Positions 15,504-24,545 of a DNA stretch of 57,503 nt are shown piece by piece. Location of the stretch: assembly GCA_045601285.1 (NCBI GenBank), contig JAZRZJ010000007.1, positions 1-57,503 of the forward strand, written 5' to 3'. The position numbers were made by a program, and so were the translations under genes. Under the pieces are notes generated by a model. It saw nothing but the letters and a program-made list of their open reading frames with translations, was not told the DNA's origin and searched no databases. How positions within the stretch are numbered: position 1 is the stretch's first letter; each line of letters starts with the position of its first letter. The stretch comes from F23-B02 sp045601285. GTDB lineage: Bacteria > Bacillota > Clostridia > Oscillospirales > Oscillospiraceae.

Positions 15504-16667
15504 ATGTCCAAGGAACTCATTCGCCTTGTGAATTGTCAAATGGCGTTTGACGACGAAATCGTTTTAAACGATATTAACCTGTATTTTAATGATAAGGAAT
15601 TCCTCACGCTGCTCGGTCCATCAGGCTGCGGCAAAACCACCACGCTCAGAATCATCGGCGGTTTTCTGAAGCCCACAAAGGGAGATGTGCTTTTTGACGG
15701 CGAGAGGATCAACGATGTCCCGCCTCATAAGAGGAAGGTGAACACGGTATTCCAGAAATACGCTCTGTTCCCGCACCTTGACGTGTACGAGAACGTTGCC
15801 TTCGGTCTGCGCATTGCGAAGCTGCCGGAGGACGAAATTGACGAGCGTGTTACGGAAATGCTGGAGATCGTAAGTCTGAAGGGCTTTGAAAACCGCAAGG
15901 TAAGTCAGCTTTCAGGCGGTCAGCAGCAGCGTGTTGCCATTGCCCGAGCTCTTGTAAATCGCCCGAAGGTTCTGCTTCTTGACGAACCGCTGGGCGCTCT
16001 CGACCTGCGTCTGCGCAAGGATATGCAGAACGAGCTCAAGCGGATCCAACAGGCGATGGGCATTACTTTTATATATGTCACTCACGACCAGGAGGAAGCC
16101 CTCTCCATGTCCGACACGGTTGTTGTCATGGATAAGGGACGCATTCAGCAGATAGGCACTCCCGAGGATATTTATAACGAGCCGAAAAATGCCTTCGTTG
16201 CGGACTTCATCGGCGAGAGTAATATTCTTGACGGCGTAATGCTGGAGGACTGCCTTGTAAAGTTCTTCGGACGCAAGTTCAAGTGCGTTGACAAGGGCTT
16301 TGAGAAGAACGAGCCCGTGGATGTTGTAATACGTCCCGAGGATATTGACATTGTCAAGGCAGACGACGGTCACCTCTGCGGAACCGTAACAAGCGTCACC
16401 TTCAAGGGCGTTCATTACGATACCATTGTTGACTTCAAGGGCTTCAAGTGGCTGATTCAGACCACGGATTATCACGAGGTGGGCGAGTACATCGGTATCC
16501 GTCTTGAGCCTGAGGATATACACATCATGCACAAGTCCGAGTATTCGGGTATGTTTGGTGACTACTCCTCCTACTCCGCCGAATATGACGAGATGGACGA
16601 CCCCGACCTCTATCCCGAGGACGAGGAAGGCGAGGAAGCGTCGGAGGGAACGGAAGATGAAGAGTAA
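15504..16667 (+). CDS. potA: Spermidine/putrescine ABC transporter ATPase PotA
   Basis: The ATPase of a polyamine importer, 387 residues. Walker A GPSGCGKTT is near residue 39, signature LSGGQQQR near 136 and Walker B LLLDEPLGALD near 158. The C-terminal third carries a TOBE-type regulatory domain (VVIRPEDIDIV). The last 35 residues are very acidic (YSAEYDEMDDPDLYPEDEEGEEASEG), an extension most PotA proteins lack. ATG 15504 follows GGGGGAGG. Its end overlaps potB by 11 bases. Confidence 0.94.
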   Translation: MSKELIRLVNCQMAFDDEIVLNDINLYFNDKEFLTLLGPSGCGKTTTLRIIGGFLKPTKGDVLFDGERINDVPPHKRKVNTVFQKYALFPHLDVYENVAFGLRIAKLPEDEIDERVTEMLEIVSLKGFENRKVSQLSGGQQQRVAIARALVNRPKVLLLDEPLGALDLRLRKDMQNELKRIQQAMGITFIYVTHDQEEALSMSDTVVVMDKGRIQQIGTPEDIYNEPKNAFVADFIGESNILDGVMLEDCLVKFFGRKFKCVDKGFEKNEPVDVVIRPEDIDIVKADDGHLCGTVTSVTFKGVHYDTIVDFKGFKWLIQTTDYHEVGEYIGIRLEPEDIHIMHKSEYSGMFGDYSSYSAEYDEMDDPDLYPEDEEGEEASEGTEDEE

Positions 16668-17466
16668 GGCTCTTGCGGCGCCTTACCTTGTGTGGATGGC
16701 GCTGTTCACCATCATACCTCTTGCCATTGTTGCCTACTACGCATTCACGGATTCCGTGACGGGTGAGCTGACCTTCAAGAACATTGCAAATCTGGGCAAC
16801 TATATGCCCATTCTCATAAAGAGTATATGGCTTGCTCTTATCTCAACGGTAATCTGCCTTGTGGTGGGCTATCCCGTTGCCTATTTCATCGCAAACTGTG
16901 ATGAGGCAAAGCAGCGTTTTCTGTATATGCTGGTAATGCTGCCCATGTGCATAAGCTTCCTGCTGCGCACTCTCGCATGGGTCGCACTCACCGAGGACAC
17001 GGGTATCATAAACAACTTCATAACCTCAATCGGACTTGAGCCGCTCCCGCTTATCCGCAATAACGGCGCTGTTGTGCTGGGCATGGTTTATAACTACCTG
17101 CCCTATATGATAATGCCTCTTTATACCGTCATTATGAAGATTGACCACCGTCTTGTCGAGGCGGCTGAGGATCTGGGCTGCAACGGCACACAGACCTTCA
17201 GACGTGTAATTCTGCCTCTGTCCACCCCGGGCATTATCTCCGGCTTCACCATGGTGTTTGTCCCCGCGGTTTCCACCTTCTACATTTCTCAGAAGCTGGG
17301 CTCAAGCGGAACGACACTCATCGGCGACGTTATAGAAAGCCAGTTCAAGACTGCCTATAACCCCAATCTCGGCGCTGCGCTTTCCCTTGTACTTATGGTG
17401 ATGATTTTCATCTGCATCGGAATTACCAACAAATTCGGTGATGACGGGGAGGTGATGGCACCGTGA
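16657..17466 (+). CDS. potB: Polyamine ABC transporter permease PotB
   Basis: A six-span binding-protein-dependent permease of 269 residues. The EAA coupling loop reads EAAEDLGCNGTQTFRRVILP, contacting PotA. The start is ATG 16657, inside the end of potA, because MKSKALAAPYLVWMALFTIIPL is the normal PotB opening and GGAGGG lies just ahead; the longer upstream frame is only an overprint of the acidic potA tail. It shares GTGA with potC. Confidence 0.93.
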   Translation: MKSKALAAPYLVWMALFTIIPLAIVAYYAFTDSVTGELTFKNIANLGNYMPILIKSIWLALISTVICLVVGYPVAYFIANCDEAKQRFLYMLVMLPMCISFLLRTLAWVALTEDTGIINNFITSIGLEPLPLIRNNGAVVLGMVYNYLPYMIMPLYTVIMKIDHRLVEAAEDLGCNGTQTFRRVILPLSTPGIISGFTMVFVPAVSTFYISQKLGSSGTTLIGDVIESQFKTAYNPNLGAALSLVLMVMIFICIGITNKFGDDGEVMAP

Positions 17467-18296
17467 AACGCTTCAACAAGGTTTTCACCGTTATTGTCCT
17501 CATCTTCCTTTATGTACCCATGATTGTTCTTGCGGTGGGCTCCTTCAACAGCGGCATGGACATTGCCGTTTTCAAGGAATTTACCTTCAATAACTACCGC
17601 GAGCTGTTCAGGGACAGCGTGCTTCTGCCGCTGCTGCTCAACTCCGTAATCGTTGCGCTGCTGTCCTCCTTTATCGCAACGGTGCTGGGTACCGCCGCAT
17701 CTTTGGGCATTCATTCCATGGGACCGCGTATGCGGAGGCTGACCATGGGCGTCACAAATATTCCCATGACAAACCCCGAAATCGTAACGGGCGTTTCCCT
17801 TGCGCTGCTTTTTGCCTTTGTGGGAACGATGATGAAGATCAACAACGTTCTGGGCTTTGCAACCCTGCTAATAGCGCATATAACCTTCAATCTGCCCTAT
17901 GTCATTCTTTCCGTAATGCCCAAGCTTCAGCAGATGGACCCCAATCTTGAGGAGGCGGCGCTGGATCTGGGCTGCACTCCCGTCAAGGCGTTTTTCAAGG
18001 TTGTGATCCATGAGATTTTCCCGGGCATCATTTCCGGTGCGCTCATGGCCTTCACCATGAGTCTTGATGACTTCGTAATCAGCTACTTTGTTTACGGTCC
18101 GAGGTTCGTAACTCTCCCCGTGGAGATTTATAACTACACCAAAAAGCCTCTCCAGCCCAAGATCTACGCACTGTTCACTCTGCTGTTCGTGACGATCCTG
18201 CTTGTCATGGTGCTCATGAATCTGCTTCAGGCAAAGGACGAGAAAAAGGTCAGGGAAAACCGCCGGGCCCTGAAGAGAAAGCAGGTGGGCGCATGA
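17463..18296 (+). CDS. potC: Polyamine ABC transporter permease PotC
   Basis: The second permease subunit, 277 residues with six hydrophobic segments and the EAA loop EEAALDLGCTPVKAFFKVV. It begins with GTG in a GTGA overlap with potB, so it depends on coupled translation. FTMSLDDFVISYFVYGP near the C-terminus is a family signature. Its end overlaps potD by 4 bases. Confidence 0.93.
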   Translation: MKRFNKVFTVIVLIFLYVPMIVLAVGSFNSGMDIAVFKEFTFNNYRELFRDSVLLPLLLNSVIVALLSSFIATVLGTAASLGIHSMGPRMRRLTMGVTNIPMTNPEIVTGVSLALLFAFVGTMMKINNVLGFATLLIAHITFNLPYVILSVMPKLQQMDPNLEEAALDLGCTPVKAFFKVVIHEIFPGIISGALMAFTMSLDDFVISYFVYGPRFVTLPVEIYNYTKKPLQPKIYALFTLLFVTILLVMVLMNLLQAKDEKKVRENRRALKRKQVGA

Positions 18297-19486
18297 AAAG
18301 AATTTCCGCATTCCTGCTGATGCTTCTGCTTGCTGCGAGCATAATTCCCGTGCCGCAGGTCAAGGCCGAGCCTGTAACCATCAATGTATATAACTGGGGA
18401 CAGTATATTTCCGACGGCACCGACGGTTACATTGATGTCAACAAGGCATTCACCGAGGCAACGGGCATCGAGGTCAATTACATGACCTTTGACTCCAACG
18501 AAACCATGTACACCAAGCTGAAAACCGGCGGCAGCAGCTACGATATTATCATTCCCTCGGATTATATGGTGGCACGCCTCATTGCCGAGGATATGCTTGA
18601 GCCTCTGGATTTTGACAATATACCAAACTATAAGTATATTGACGAGGCATATAAAAACACCGCATACGACCCGGAAAACAAGTACTCCGTGCCTTACACC
18701 TGGGGTACCGTGGGCGTAATCTACAACTCCAAGTACGTTGATGAAGCGGATACGGGCTCCTGGGAGCTTCTGTGGAACGAAAAGTACGCAGGCAAGATCC
18801 TCATGTTTGACAATCCCCGCGACGCCTTTGCGATTTCTGAGCTGCTGCTGGGCATGAGCATCAACACCGAGGACCGCGACGAGCTTCGCACCGCGGCATA
18901 CAAGCTCATTGAGCAAAAGCCCCTTGTGCAGAGCTATGTCATGGACCAGATTTTCGACAAGATGGAGCGTGAGGAGGCATGGATCGCCCCCTATTACGCA
19001 GGCGACTATCTGCTCATGGCGGACGAAAATCCGAACCTTGAGTTCTACTTCCCCGAGGAAGGCTTCAACCTTTTCATTGATGCCATGTGTATACCCAAGG
19101 GCTGTCAGAACAAGGAGGCAGCCGAGGCATATATAAACTTCCTCTGCAATCCCGAAATAAGCGGACAGAACCTTGACTATCTCGGTTACTCAACGCCCAT
19201 TTCCGAGGCAAAGCAGTATATGGACCCGGATACCGCCTCCAGCGAAATTGCCTATCCCACGAAGGAAACTCTTGAGGGCGGCGATGCCTTCATGTACCTT
19301 CAGCCCGAAACCAGCCAGTACACCGATTCCCTGTGGCTTGAGGTGAAAACCCAGGGTGGCGTTGATACTTATGCCATTGTGTGCATGGCGGCAGTGGTCG
19401 TCCTGCTCATAAGCTACTTTGTTGTCCACAGGATAAAAACAAAAAAACGTCTTGCAAACCGCTGCAAGAAGTGGAAAACACAATAA
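18293..19486 (+). CDS. potD: Polyamine-binding protein PotD with C-terminal membrane anchor
   Basis: An extracytoplasmic solute-binding protein, 397 residues. A Sec signal peptide (KRISAFLLMLLLAASIIPV, cut near KAE) is followed by the PotD fold, starting VTINVYNWGQYIS and containing YDIIIPSDYMVARLI and PYTWGTVGVIYNSKY. Unlike most Gram-positive PotD proteins there is no lipobox cysteine. Instead residues about 363-380 (YAIVCMAAVVVLLISYFVV) form a C-terminal membrane helix with a basic tail, so the protein is probably held by that helix. It closes the operon, with a perfect terminator overlapping its stop codon. Confidence 0.92.
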   Translation: MKRISAFLLMLLLAASIIPVPQVKAEPVTINVYNWGQYISDGTDGYIDVNKAFTEATGIEVNYMTFDSNETMYTKLKTGGSSYDIIIPSDYMVARLIAEDMLEPLDFDNIPNYKYIDEAYKNTAYDPENKYSVPYTWGTVGVIYNSKYVDEADTGSWELLWNEKYAGKILMFDNPRDAFAISELLLGMSINTEDRDELRTAAYKLIEQKPLVQSYVMDQIFDKMEREEAWIAPYYAGDYLLMADENPNLEFYFPEEGFNLFIDAMCIPKGCQNKEAAEAYINFLCNPEISGQNLDYLGYSTPISEAKQYMDPDTASSEIAYPTKETLEGGDAFMYLQPETSQYTDSLWLEVKTQGGVDTYAIVCMAAVVVLLISYFVVHRIKTKKRLANRCKKWKTQ

Positions 19487-19525
19487 CGTAAAAAGAAGTA
19501 CCCAAAGGGTACTTCTTTTTACGTT
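19485..19525. terminator. Perfect 19-bp terminator after potD
   Basis: AACGTAAAAAGAAGTACCC (19485-19503) and its exact complement (19507-19525) enclose AAA. The T-rich 3' arm supplies the uridine run. Confidence 0.92.
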
Positions 19526-19547
19526 TCAGAGGATATAATTTACAGTA

Positions 19548-19576
19548 TTGACAAATCGCTGACAAACGTATATATT
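19548..19576 (+). promoter_or_regulatory. Promoter of the GntR-ABC operon
   Basis: TTGACA (19548-19553), 17 bases, TATATT (19571-19576): full -35 consensus and a 5/6 -10 element. Confidence 0.85.
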
Positions 19577-19603
19577 AACTGTGTGAGTACAAAACATACA
19601 GTT
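19577..19603. promoter_or_regulatory. Inverted-repeat operator at the GntR promoter
   Basis: AACTGTGTG (19577-19585) and CATACAGTT (19595-19603) match as inverted arms at 8 of 9 positions and begin right after the -10 element, covering the transcription start. This is the expected place for autorepression by the GntR/YtrA-type protein encoded next. Confidence 0.6.
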
Positions 19604-19635
19604 TGACATTAACCGTACTTGGAGGGAACTGCGAA

Positions 19636-20001
19636 ATGATCAGTTTGAACTTCCGGGACCACCGGCCTATATATGAGCAGATTAAGGACGGCCTGCGGCA
19701 TCTCATCGTCAGCGGAGCGCTGCCCGACGGCAGCAAGCTTTCCTCTGTGAGAGAAATGTCCGCCGAGCTTGCCATAAATCCGAGCACCATTCAGCGTGCC
19801 TATCGCGAGCTTGAGGCTGAGGGCTATATCTGCTCCGTGACGGGAAAGGGCAGCTTTGTCTGTGCAAGGGAAATGGCAGATAAGGCGCGCCGCAAGGAGC
19901 TTCTCGGGAAATTTGATGAGCTTTGCACCGAGCTCGGCTATATCGGTGTCAGTAAATGCGCGCTGATAGAGCGCCTGGAGGGAGGCCAGAGCAATGATTG
20001 A
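19636..20001 (+). CDS. GntR-family transcriptional regulator, YtrA type
   Basis: A 121-residue regulator with a winged helix (about residues 10-75, IYEQIKDGLRHLIVSGALP...LSSVREMSAELAINPSTIQRAYRELEAEGY) and only a short C-terminal arm, which is the YtrA subfamily. These usually repress their own ABC-transporter operon and respond to cell-envelope stress or antibiotics. ATG 19636 is chosen over an upstream in-frame codon because GGAGGG (19621-19626) lies 9 bases ahead. It overlaps the ATPase gene by 8 bases. Confidence 0.9.
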   Translation: MISLNFRDHRPIYEQIKDGLRHLIVSGALPDGSKLSSVREMSAELAINPSTIQRAYRELEAEGYICSVTGKGSFVCAREMADKARRKELLGKFDELCTELGYIGVSKCALIERLEGGQSND

Positions 20002-20887
20002 GGTAAGAAATGTTTCAAAGGAATTTGACGGGATCCATGCCCTGAGCAACCTTTCTCTCACCGTTCCGAAGGGCTCGGTTTACGGACTTGTGGGGCCCAA
20101 CGGCGCGGGAAAAAGCACGGTAATCCGCCACATAACCGGCATATACCAGCCCGACAAGGGCGAGATATTCCTTGACGGGAAGCCGATTTTCGAAAACCCG
20201 GAGGCGAAGGCACGCATTGCCTATATCCCCGACGATATTTTCTTTTTCCCCAACGCAACGGTGAAGGAAACCGTGGACTTTTACCGCAGCATTTACCCGG
20301 GCTTTGACAATGAACGCTTCAAAAAGCTGGGCGAGCTTTTCAGAATTGACATCAAGCAGCAGATGCGCCGTCTTTCCAAGGGTATGCAGAAGCAGGCGGC
20401 GTTCTGGATTGCCATATCCCTGCACCCCGAGGTGCTGATTCTTGACGAGCCCGTGGACGGACTTGACCCCGTAATGCGCCGCCAGATATGGAGCATTATT
20501 CTTGCTGACGTTGCTGAAAACGGAACCACCGTTTTGGTGTCATCTCACAATCTGCGTGAGCTTGAGGACGTATGCGACCATGTGGGCATAATGAACAGAG
20601 GCAGAATACTGATTGAACGCTCGCTCACCGAGCTTCAGGGCAATGTTGTCAAGGTTCAGCTTGCTATGCCTGAGGGTGTCGAGCTTCCCGAGGGACTTGA
20701 CATTCTGCATCAGAACAGAGTCGGCAGACTCAGAACGCTTATCATACGCGGAAAAGCGGAGGAAATTGAAATAACCCTCAGCCCTGCAAATCCGTTCTTT
20801 GTTGACGTTTTACCCCTCACACTTGAGGAAATTTTCATTTACGAGTTAGGAGGTGCAGACTATGAAGTTAAAGACATCATTCTTTAA
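19994..20887 (+). CDS. ABC transporter ATPase, YtrB/BcrA type
   Basis: A 297-residue ATPase with Walker A GPNGAGKST near residue 35, a slightly divergent signature RLSKGMQKQ near 131, Walker B LILDEPVDGLD near 150 and switch SSHN. The C-terminal 80 residues are an extra domain of the export-type ATPases. It is made with the GntR regulator before it and the permease after it, whose start lies inside its 3' end. The substrate is unknown; a role in envelope stress or peptide efflux is typical of the family. Confidence 0.9.
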   Translation: MIEVRNVSKEFDGIHALSNLSLTVPKGSVYGLVGPNGAGKSTVIRHITGIYQPDKGEIFLDGKPIFENPEAKARIAYIPDDIFFFPNATVKETVDFYRSIYPGFDNERFKKLGELFRIDIKQQMRRLSKGMQKQAAFWIAISLHPEVLILDEPVDGLDPVMRRQIWSIILADVAENGTTVLVSSHNLRELEDVCDHVGIMNRGRILIERSLTELQGNVVKVQLAMPEGVELPEGLDILHQNRVGRLRTLIIRGKAEEIEITLSPANPFFVDVLPLTLEEIFIYELGGADYEVKDIIL

Positions 20888-22634
20888 CTGCGGACTTTTT
20901 AAGAGCAATCTTAAACGCTTCTGGCCCCTCTACACAGCCTATTTTATCGTGCTGCTGCTGGCAATTCCCATGTCGGTAGCAGCCTCGGACATGGGAAGCT
21001 CTGCAGACAGAATTATTGAAACACTGCGCAGCTATCTTGACGGGATATCCGTCGTGGTGACATTTCTCATGGCCATATCAACCGCCATGTGCGTTTACGG
21101 CTTTATGTACAGCCAGCGTAGCTGCGGCATGGTTGCATCGCTTCCACTCAAACGCAGGAATATCTTTGCAACAACCGCTGCTTCGGGAATACTTCCCGTT
21201 TTGGTGATTAACCTGATAATCGGGCTTATGACGGCAATTCCGCTTTTCACCGATCCCGATTCCGTTGCGGTTGAGGCTCTGCTTATCTGGTTTGCGGTAA
21301 GCTCCCTGCACTACATTACCTTTTTCGGTCTTGCGAGCATCATCGCCGTAATAACGGGCAATATTGTTGGACTTCCGGTTTTCTATGTCATCGCTAACTT
21401 CATCGTGCCTGCCATCGAAAGCGCAATACGTGAGATTTCCTATGCCTTCCTATTCGGTTTCACAAACTCCGTGCAGGAGCTGCGCTTCGAATTCCTTGCG
21501 CCTTTCCAGTACCTTTTTACGCGCAATACAATGGCCTGTGAGATGAGCAATGCTCCCGATTCACCGGTCATAACGGGAGTGAATTATCCCGAGTGGCATA
21601 TCGTGATTGCCTATGCCGCCGCCGGCGCTGCGCTGATGCTTGCGGCAATGCTGATTTTCCGCAAGCGCAGAATGGAAAACTGCGGCGATATAATTGCGGT
21701 ACCCTTTGCAAAACCGATATTCAAATACGGTGTTGCCGCCTGCTTTGCCATGGCAAACGGCATTCTGCTCAGAAGCATCTTCGGTGTTACGGAGGTTGGC
21801 GAGATTGATGCGGCCATGTACTCCGTCTACATGATAATCGGCGCGTTTATCGGCTATTTCGGCTCGGAAATGCTGATGCGGAAGAAGTTCAACGTGTTCA
21901 AGGGCAACTGGCTGGGCTACATTATTCTTGCTGTGCTGTGTGCGGCATTTGTCTGGGCGTGCCTGACGGACTTTGAGGGTCTGGAAAGCAAAATACCCGA
22001 TGAAGAAACCGTGGACTTCGTTGTAATATATACCGAAAACTACAGCGATGAGCTTGTTCTTGAGGAGGAGTCCTCCGTTGACGCTGTGCTTGAGCTCAAT
22101 AAGAGTATTATTGAAAACAAGGAACAGCATTTGCACACTGACGCTGAGGACGGGGTTTACGTTACCATAGACTACCATCTGATAAACGGCAGAATAATCA
22201 CCCGCGAATACTGCATTGACGGGAAATCGCAGGATTATGAAAGCTACAAGCAGATTCTCGACTGCGAGGAGTCCCTTGAATACTATATCACTCCCGATGT
22301 GCCCGTAAGCCCCGAATATATCAGCTTCGGCATATTCACCTATAATAATGTGAAAACGGGAGAGTGCAGTACCATTGATCTGACACCCGAGCAGACGGTC
22401 AGCTTCTTCACTAGTGCCTACAGCGCAGACATCAGAGCGGGCAGACTCAGCTATCATGAAACCGATACGGACAACTACGCCTACGTTGAAATTCAGTTCT
22501 TCGGTATTGAGAACGTAGACGATAATTATCCCGATCATCTGTATTTCTGCTGCTATATCAGCCCCGAATGTGATAGCAGTATTCAGTGGGTAAAAAATAA
22601 TCTGAACGTCGACCTTAAGGATATGCTCAGATAA
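20862..22634 (+). CDS. ABC exporter permease with large extracytoplasmic C-terminal domain
   Basis: A 590-residue membrane protein. About eight hydrophobic segments fill residues 20-375, followed by about 210 soluble residues without membrane segments, starting after AVLCAAFVWACLTDFEG, which should lie outside the cell. The soluble part is acidic with strand-like segments (DFVVIYTENYSDELVLEEE, YVTIDYHLINGRIITREY). ATG 20862 follows AGGAGG (20848-20853); the start overlaps the ATPase gene by 26 bases. The exposed domain may sense the transporter's ligand, which is inference. Confidence 0.82.
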   Translation: MKLKTSFFNCGLFKSNLKRFWPLYTAYFIVLLLAIPMSVAASDMGSSADRIIETLRSYLDGISVVVTFLMAISTAMCVYGFMYSQRSCGMVASLPLKRRNIFATTAASGILPVLVINLIIGLMTAIPLFTDPDSVAVEALLIWFAVSSLHYITFFGLASIIAVITGNIVGLPVFYVIANFIVPAIESAIREISYAFLFGFTNSVQELRFEFLAPFQYLFTRNTMACEMSNAPDSPVITGVNYPEWHIVIAYAAAGAALMLAAMLIFRKRRMENCGDIIAVPFAKPIFKYGVAACFAMANGILLRSIFGVTEVGEIDAAMYSVYMIIGAFIGYFGSEMLMRKKFNVFKGNWLGYIILAVLCAAFVWACLTDFEGLESKIPDEETVDFVVIYTENYSDELVLEEESSVDAVLELNKSIIENKEQHLHTDAEDGVYVTIDYHLINGRIITREYCIDGKSQDYESYKQILDCEESLEYYITPDVPVSPEYISFGIFTYNNVKTGECSTIDLTPEQTVSFFTSAYSADIRAGRLSYHETDTDNYAYVEIQFFGIENVDDNYPDHLYFCCYISPECDSSIQWVKNNLNVDLKDMLR

Positions 22635-22642
22635 AATCTCAC

Positions 22643-22672
22643 GCGGAACACATTGATTATGTGTTCCGCTTT
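22643..22672 (+). terminator. Intrinsic terminator of the GntR-ABC operon
   Basis: GCGGAACACA (22643-22652) pairs perfectly with TGTGTTCCGC (22660-22669) over a 7-base loop; only three Ts follow, so termination may be partial. Confidence 0.75.
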
Positions 22673-22780
22673 GCTGTTTGCGGATAGTTCATAAATTCTT
22701 TTGCCTTTGTTCATGCCTTTGTAATAATGCTGAGGTATTATACTGTTGAAGTATAATTTGCGTTAGCGGAGACTTACGTC

Positions 22781-24175
22781 ATGGATATGGAAAAAGACAA
22801 GATTTTTGACAGCTCCGAGCCTGCAGCCGAAAAAGAGGCAATCGCTCAGAACGGTAATTTTGACGGAGAATACGGCTTTGCCGGAGCAGAGCGAAGGCTT
22901 TATGAGGATGCGGAATTTGTTCTTCCGGGTGAATCCGCCGACGTTCCCCATTACTATGTTCCCGCAGAGAAAAAGCCGAAGGAAAAAACCGAAAAGCCTG
23001 CCCAAAAAAACAGAAGCTTTGTAAAAACAGCCTGTCTGTGCCTTGTGTGCGCCTTGCTCGGCGGAATCGTCGGAAGCGGAGCCGTCATTGTTGCACAGAA
23101 CAGGAACGAGGTGCAGCCTGAGGCTGTGGACTCCAGTGCTCCGATTGTGCCCGAGGTGAAGCCCGTAAGCGCAGAGGCCAGCGACGCAAACAATATCTAT
23201 GCTCTCGGCTGCCAGCAGGTAGTGGGTATTACCACCTCCGTAGACTACACAAACTTTTTCGGACAGACAAGCTCAACAGCCGTATCGGGCTCGGGCTTCA
23301 TTGTCACAACCGACGGATATATCCTCACTAATTTCCATGTTGTTGAATTTGCCTACGAGGGTAAAACCACGGTCACGGTAATGTTCAAGGACGGCACGGC
23401 ATACGATGCCGACATTGTGGGGGTTGAACCCGAAAACGACATTGCCGTTCTGAAGATTGATGCGACAAATCTTAGCCCCGCGTCTATCGGCGACAGCAAC
23501 GCCATTCAGGTGGGCGATACGGTATATGCCATCGGCAATCCTCTCGGCGAGCTTGATTTTTCCATGACAACGGGCTCTGTAAGCGCACTTGGAAGAAACA
23601 TCACGACAGATTTAACACAGCCTGCAATCAATATGTTCCAGCTTGATGCCGCGGTAAACTCCGGCAACTCCGGAGGTCCGGTCTACAATACAAGCGGACA
23701 GGTAATCGGAATTGTAACCGCAAAGTCGAGTGTTTCCGGCACCGAGGGACTTGGCTTTGCAATCCCCATTAACGATGCCGTTGAAATAGCAAACGAGCTT
23801 ATTACCAACGGATATGTAAGCGGTAAGGCATATCTGGGCGTTAATATTGACACGCGCTACACATCGGTATATGCCGATTATTACGGCATACCCGAGGGCG
23901 CATACGTGTTCGGTGTTGAGAAGGGAAGCTGTGCCGACACTGCGGGTATCGCCGCAGGTGACATCATCACTGCAGTGGGTGATACAACTATAACAAGCTA
24001 CAGCGACCTGAACACCGCAATAAGACAGTTCAAGGCGGGCGACACAACGAAAATCGTTGTTTACCGCGGCGATGATTATATCACTCTGAAAATAACCTTT
24101 GACGAATCCAAACCCGATGCGGAGTATGAGGGCGTCAACGAATCCGGCCTTTCCAGCTATCCCCATGGCAGCTAA
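22781..24175 (+). CDS. HtrA/DegP-type membrane-anchored serine protease with PDZ domain
   Basis: A 464-residue trypsin-like protease. A cytoplasmic Lys/Pro-rich stretch (1-79) precedes one membrane helix (about 82-106). The outer protease domain has its triad at His186 (TNFHVV), Asp220 (ENDIAVLKI) and Ser297 (GNSGGPV), then one PDZ domain (about 365-450, YLGVNIDTRY..GIAAGDIITAVG). In Firmicutes such HtrA proteins degrade misfolded exported proteins. The start ATG 22781 is followed by a second at 22787; GCGGAG about 9 bases ahead is a modest ribosome site. Single-gene unit. Confidence 0.94.
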   Translation: MDMEKDKIFDSSEPAAEKEAIAQNGNFDGEYGFAGAERRLYEDAEFVLPGESADVPHYYVPAEKKPKEKTEKPAQKNRSFVKTACLCLVCALLGGIVGSGAVIVAQNRNEVQPEAVDSSAPIVPEVKPVSAEASDANNIYALGCQQVVGITTSVDYTNFFGQTSSTAVSGSGFIVTTDGYILTNFHVVEFAYEGKTTVTVMFKDGTAYDADIVGVEPENDIAVLKIDATNLSPASIGDSNAIQVGDTVYAIGNPLGELDFSMTTGSVSALGRNITTDLTQPAINMFQLDAAVNSGNSGGPVYNTSGQVIGIVTAKSSVSGTEGLGFAIPINDAVEIANELITNGYVSGKAYLGVNIDTRYTSVYADYYGIPEGAYVFGVEKGSCADTAGIAAGDIITAVGDTTITSYSDLNTAIRQFKAGDTTKIVVYRGDDYITLKITFDESKPDAEYEGVNESGLSSYPHGS

Positions 24176-24230
24176 GGCCAAATAATAAGTTTTTCATATT
24201 TCTCCTTTTTATCCTCTCTGTTTCTCCCCG

Positions 24231-24544
24231 ACAAAAGACCGGTGGTTTGGGCGGCGCACCATAGGGATTAACAGCCTTGAAAGAAGCTGTTTCCCGCAAT
24301 ACTGCGTTAAAAAGCCTCGGAATACATCGCCAGTATTCCTGCGTTTTTTGCCTTGTCTTGCAAAAAACATCTTTCTTTCAAGGTGCGAAGCAGTTTTGAG
24401 CGAGAAATTTTACGTCCAGACAATATAACAAAAATACGGCAATGCTGACGCATTGCCGTATTTTTTTGTGAAGTATGGGCGGAAAAGGGCCGTTCAAAAC
24501 CTATTAATCTCTATGGCGCGCCGCCCTTTCTACCGGCCTTTTGT
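24231..24544. repeat. 314-bp nested palindromic element (repeat family, copy B)
   Basis: Terminal inverted repeats of 44 bases (24231-24274 against 24501-24544) agree at 36 positions, sharing GGGCGGCGC, CCATAG and GATTAA. Inside lie a second palindrome, CCTTGAAAGAA against TTCTTTCAAGG (about 24275-24383), and a central GGAATAC-atcgcca-GTATTCC. The motif AGTATTCCTGCG is identical to copy A at 5 kb. No target duplication or transposase frame is seen. The 370 bases from the htrA stop to the sigE stop hold nothing else except the terminator at 24430; the right arm ends one base from the sigE stop codon. Confidence 0.7.
24430..24467. terminator. Bidirectional terminator inside the palindromic element
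   Basis: AAAAATACGGCAATGC (24430-24445) pairs perfectly with GCATTGCCGTATTTTT (24450-24465) over a TGAC loop, with T runs on both strands. It can end htrA transcription from the left and sigE transcription from the right. Confidence 0.9.
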
Positions 24545-24545
24545 T

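Noticed and set aside
24231..24544. Insertion sequence
   Set aside because: Despite terminal inverted repeats there is no transposase frame and no flanking target duplication visible.
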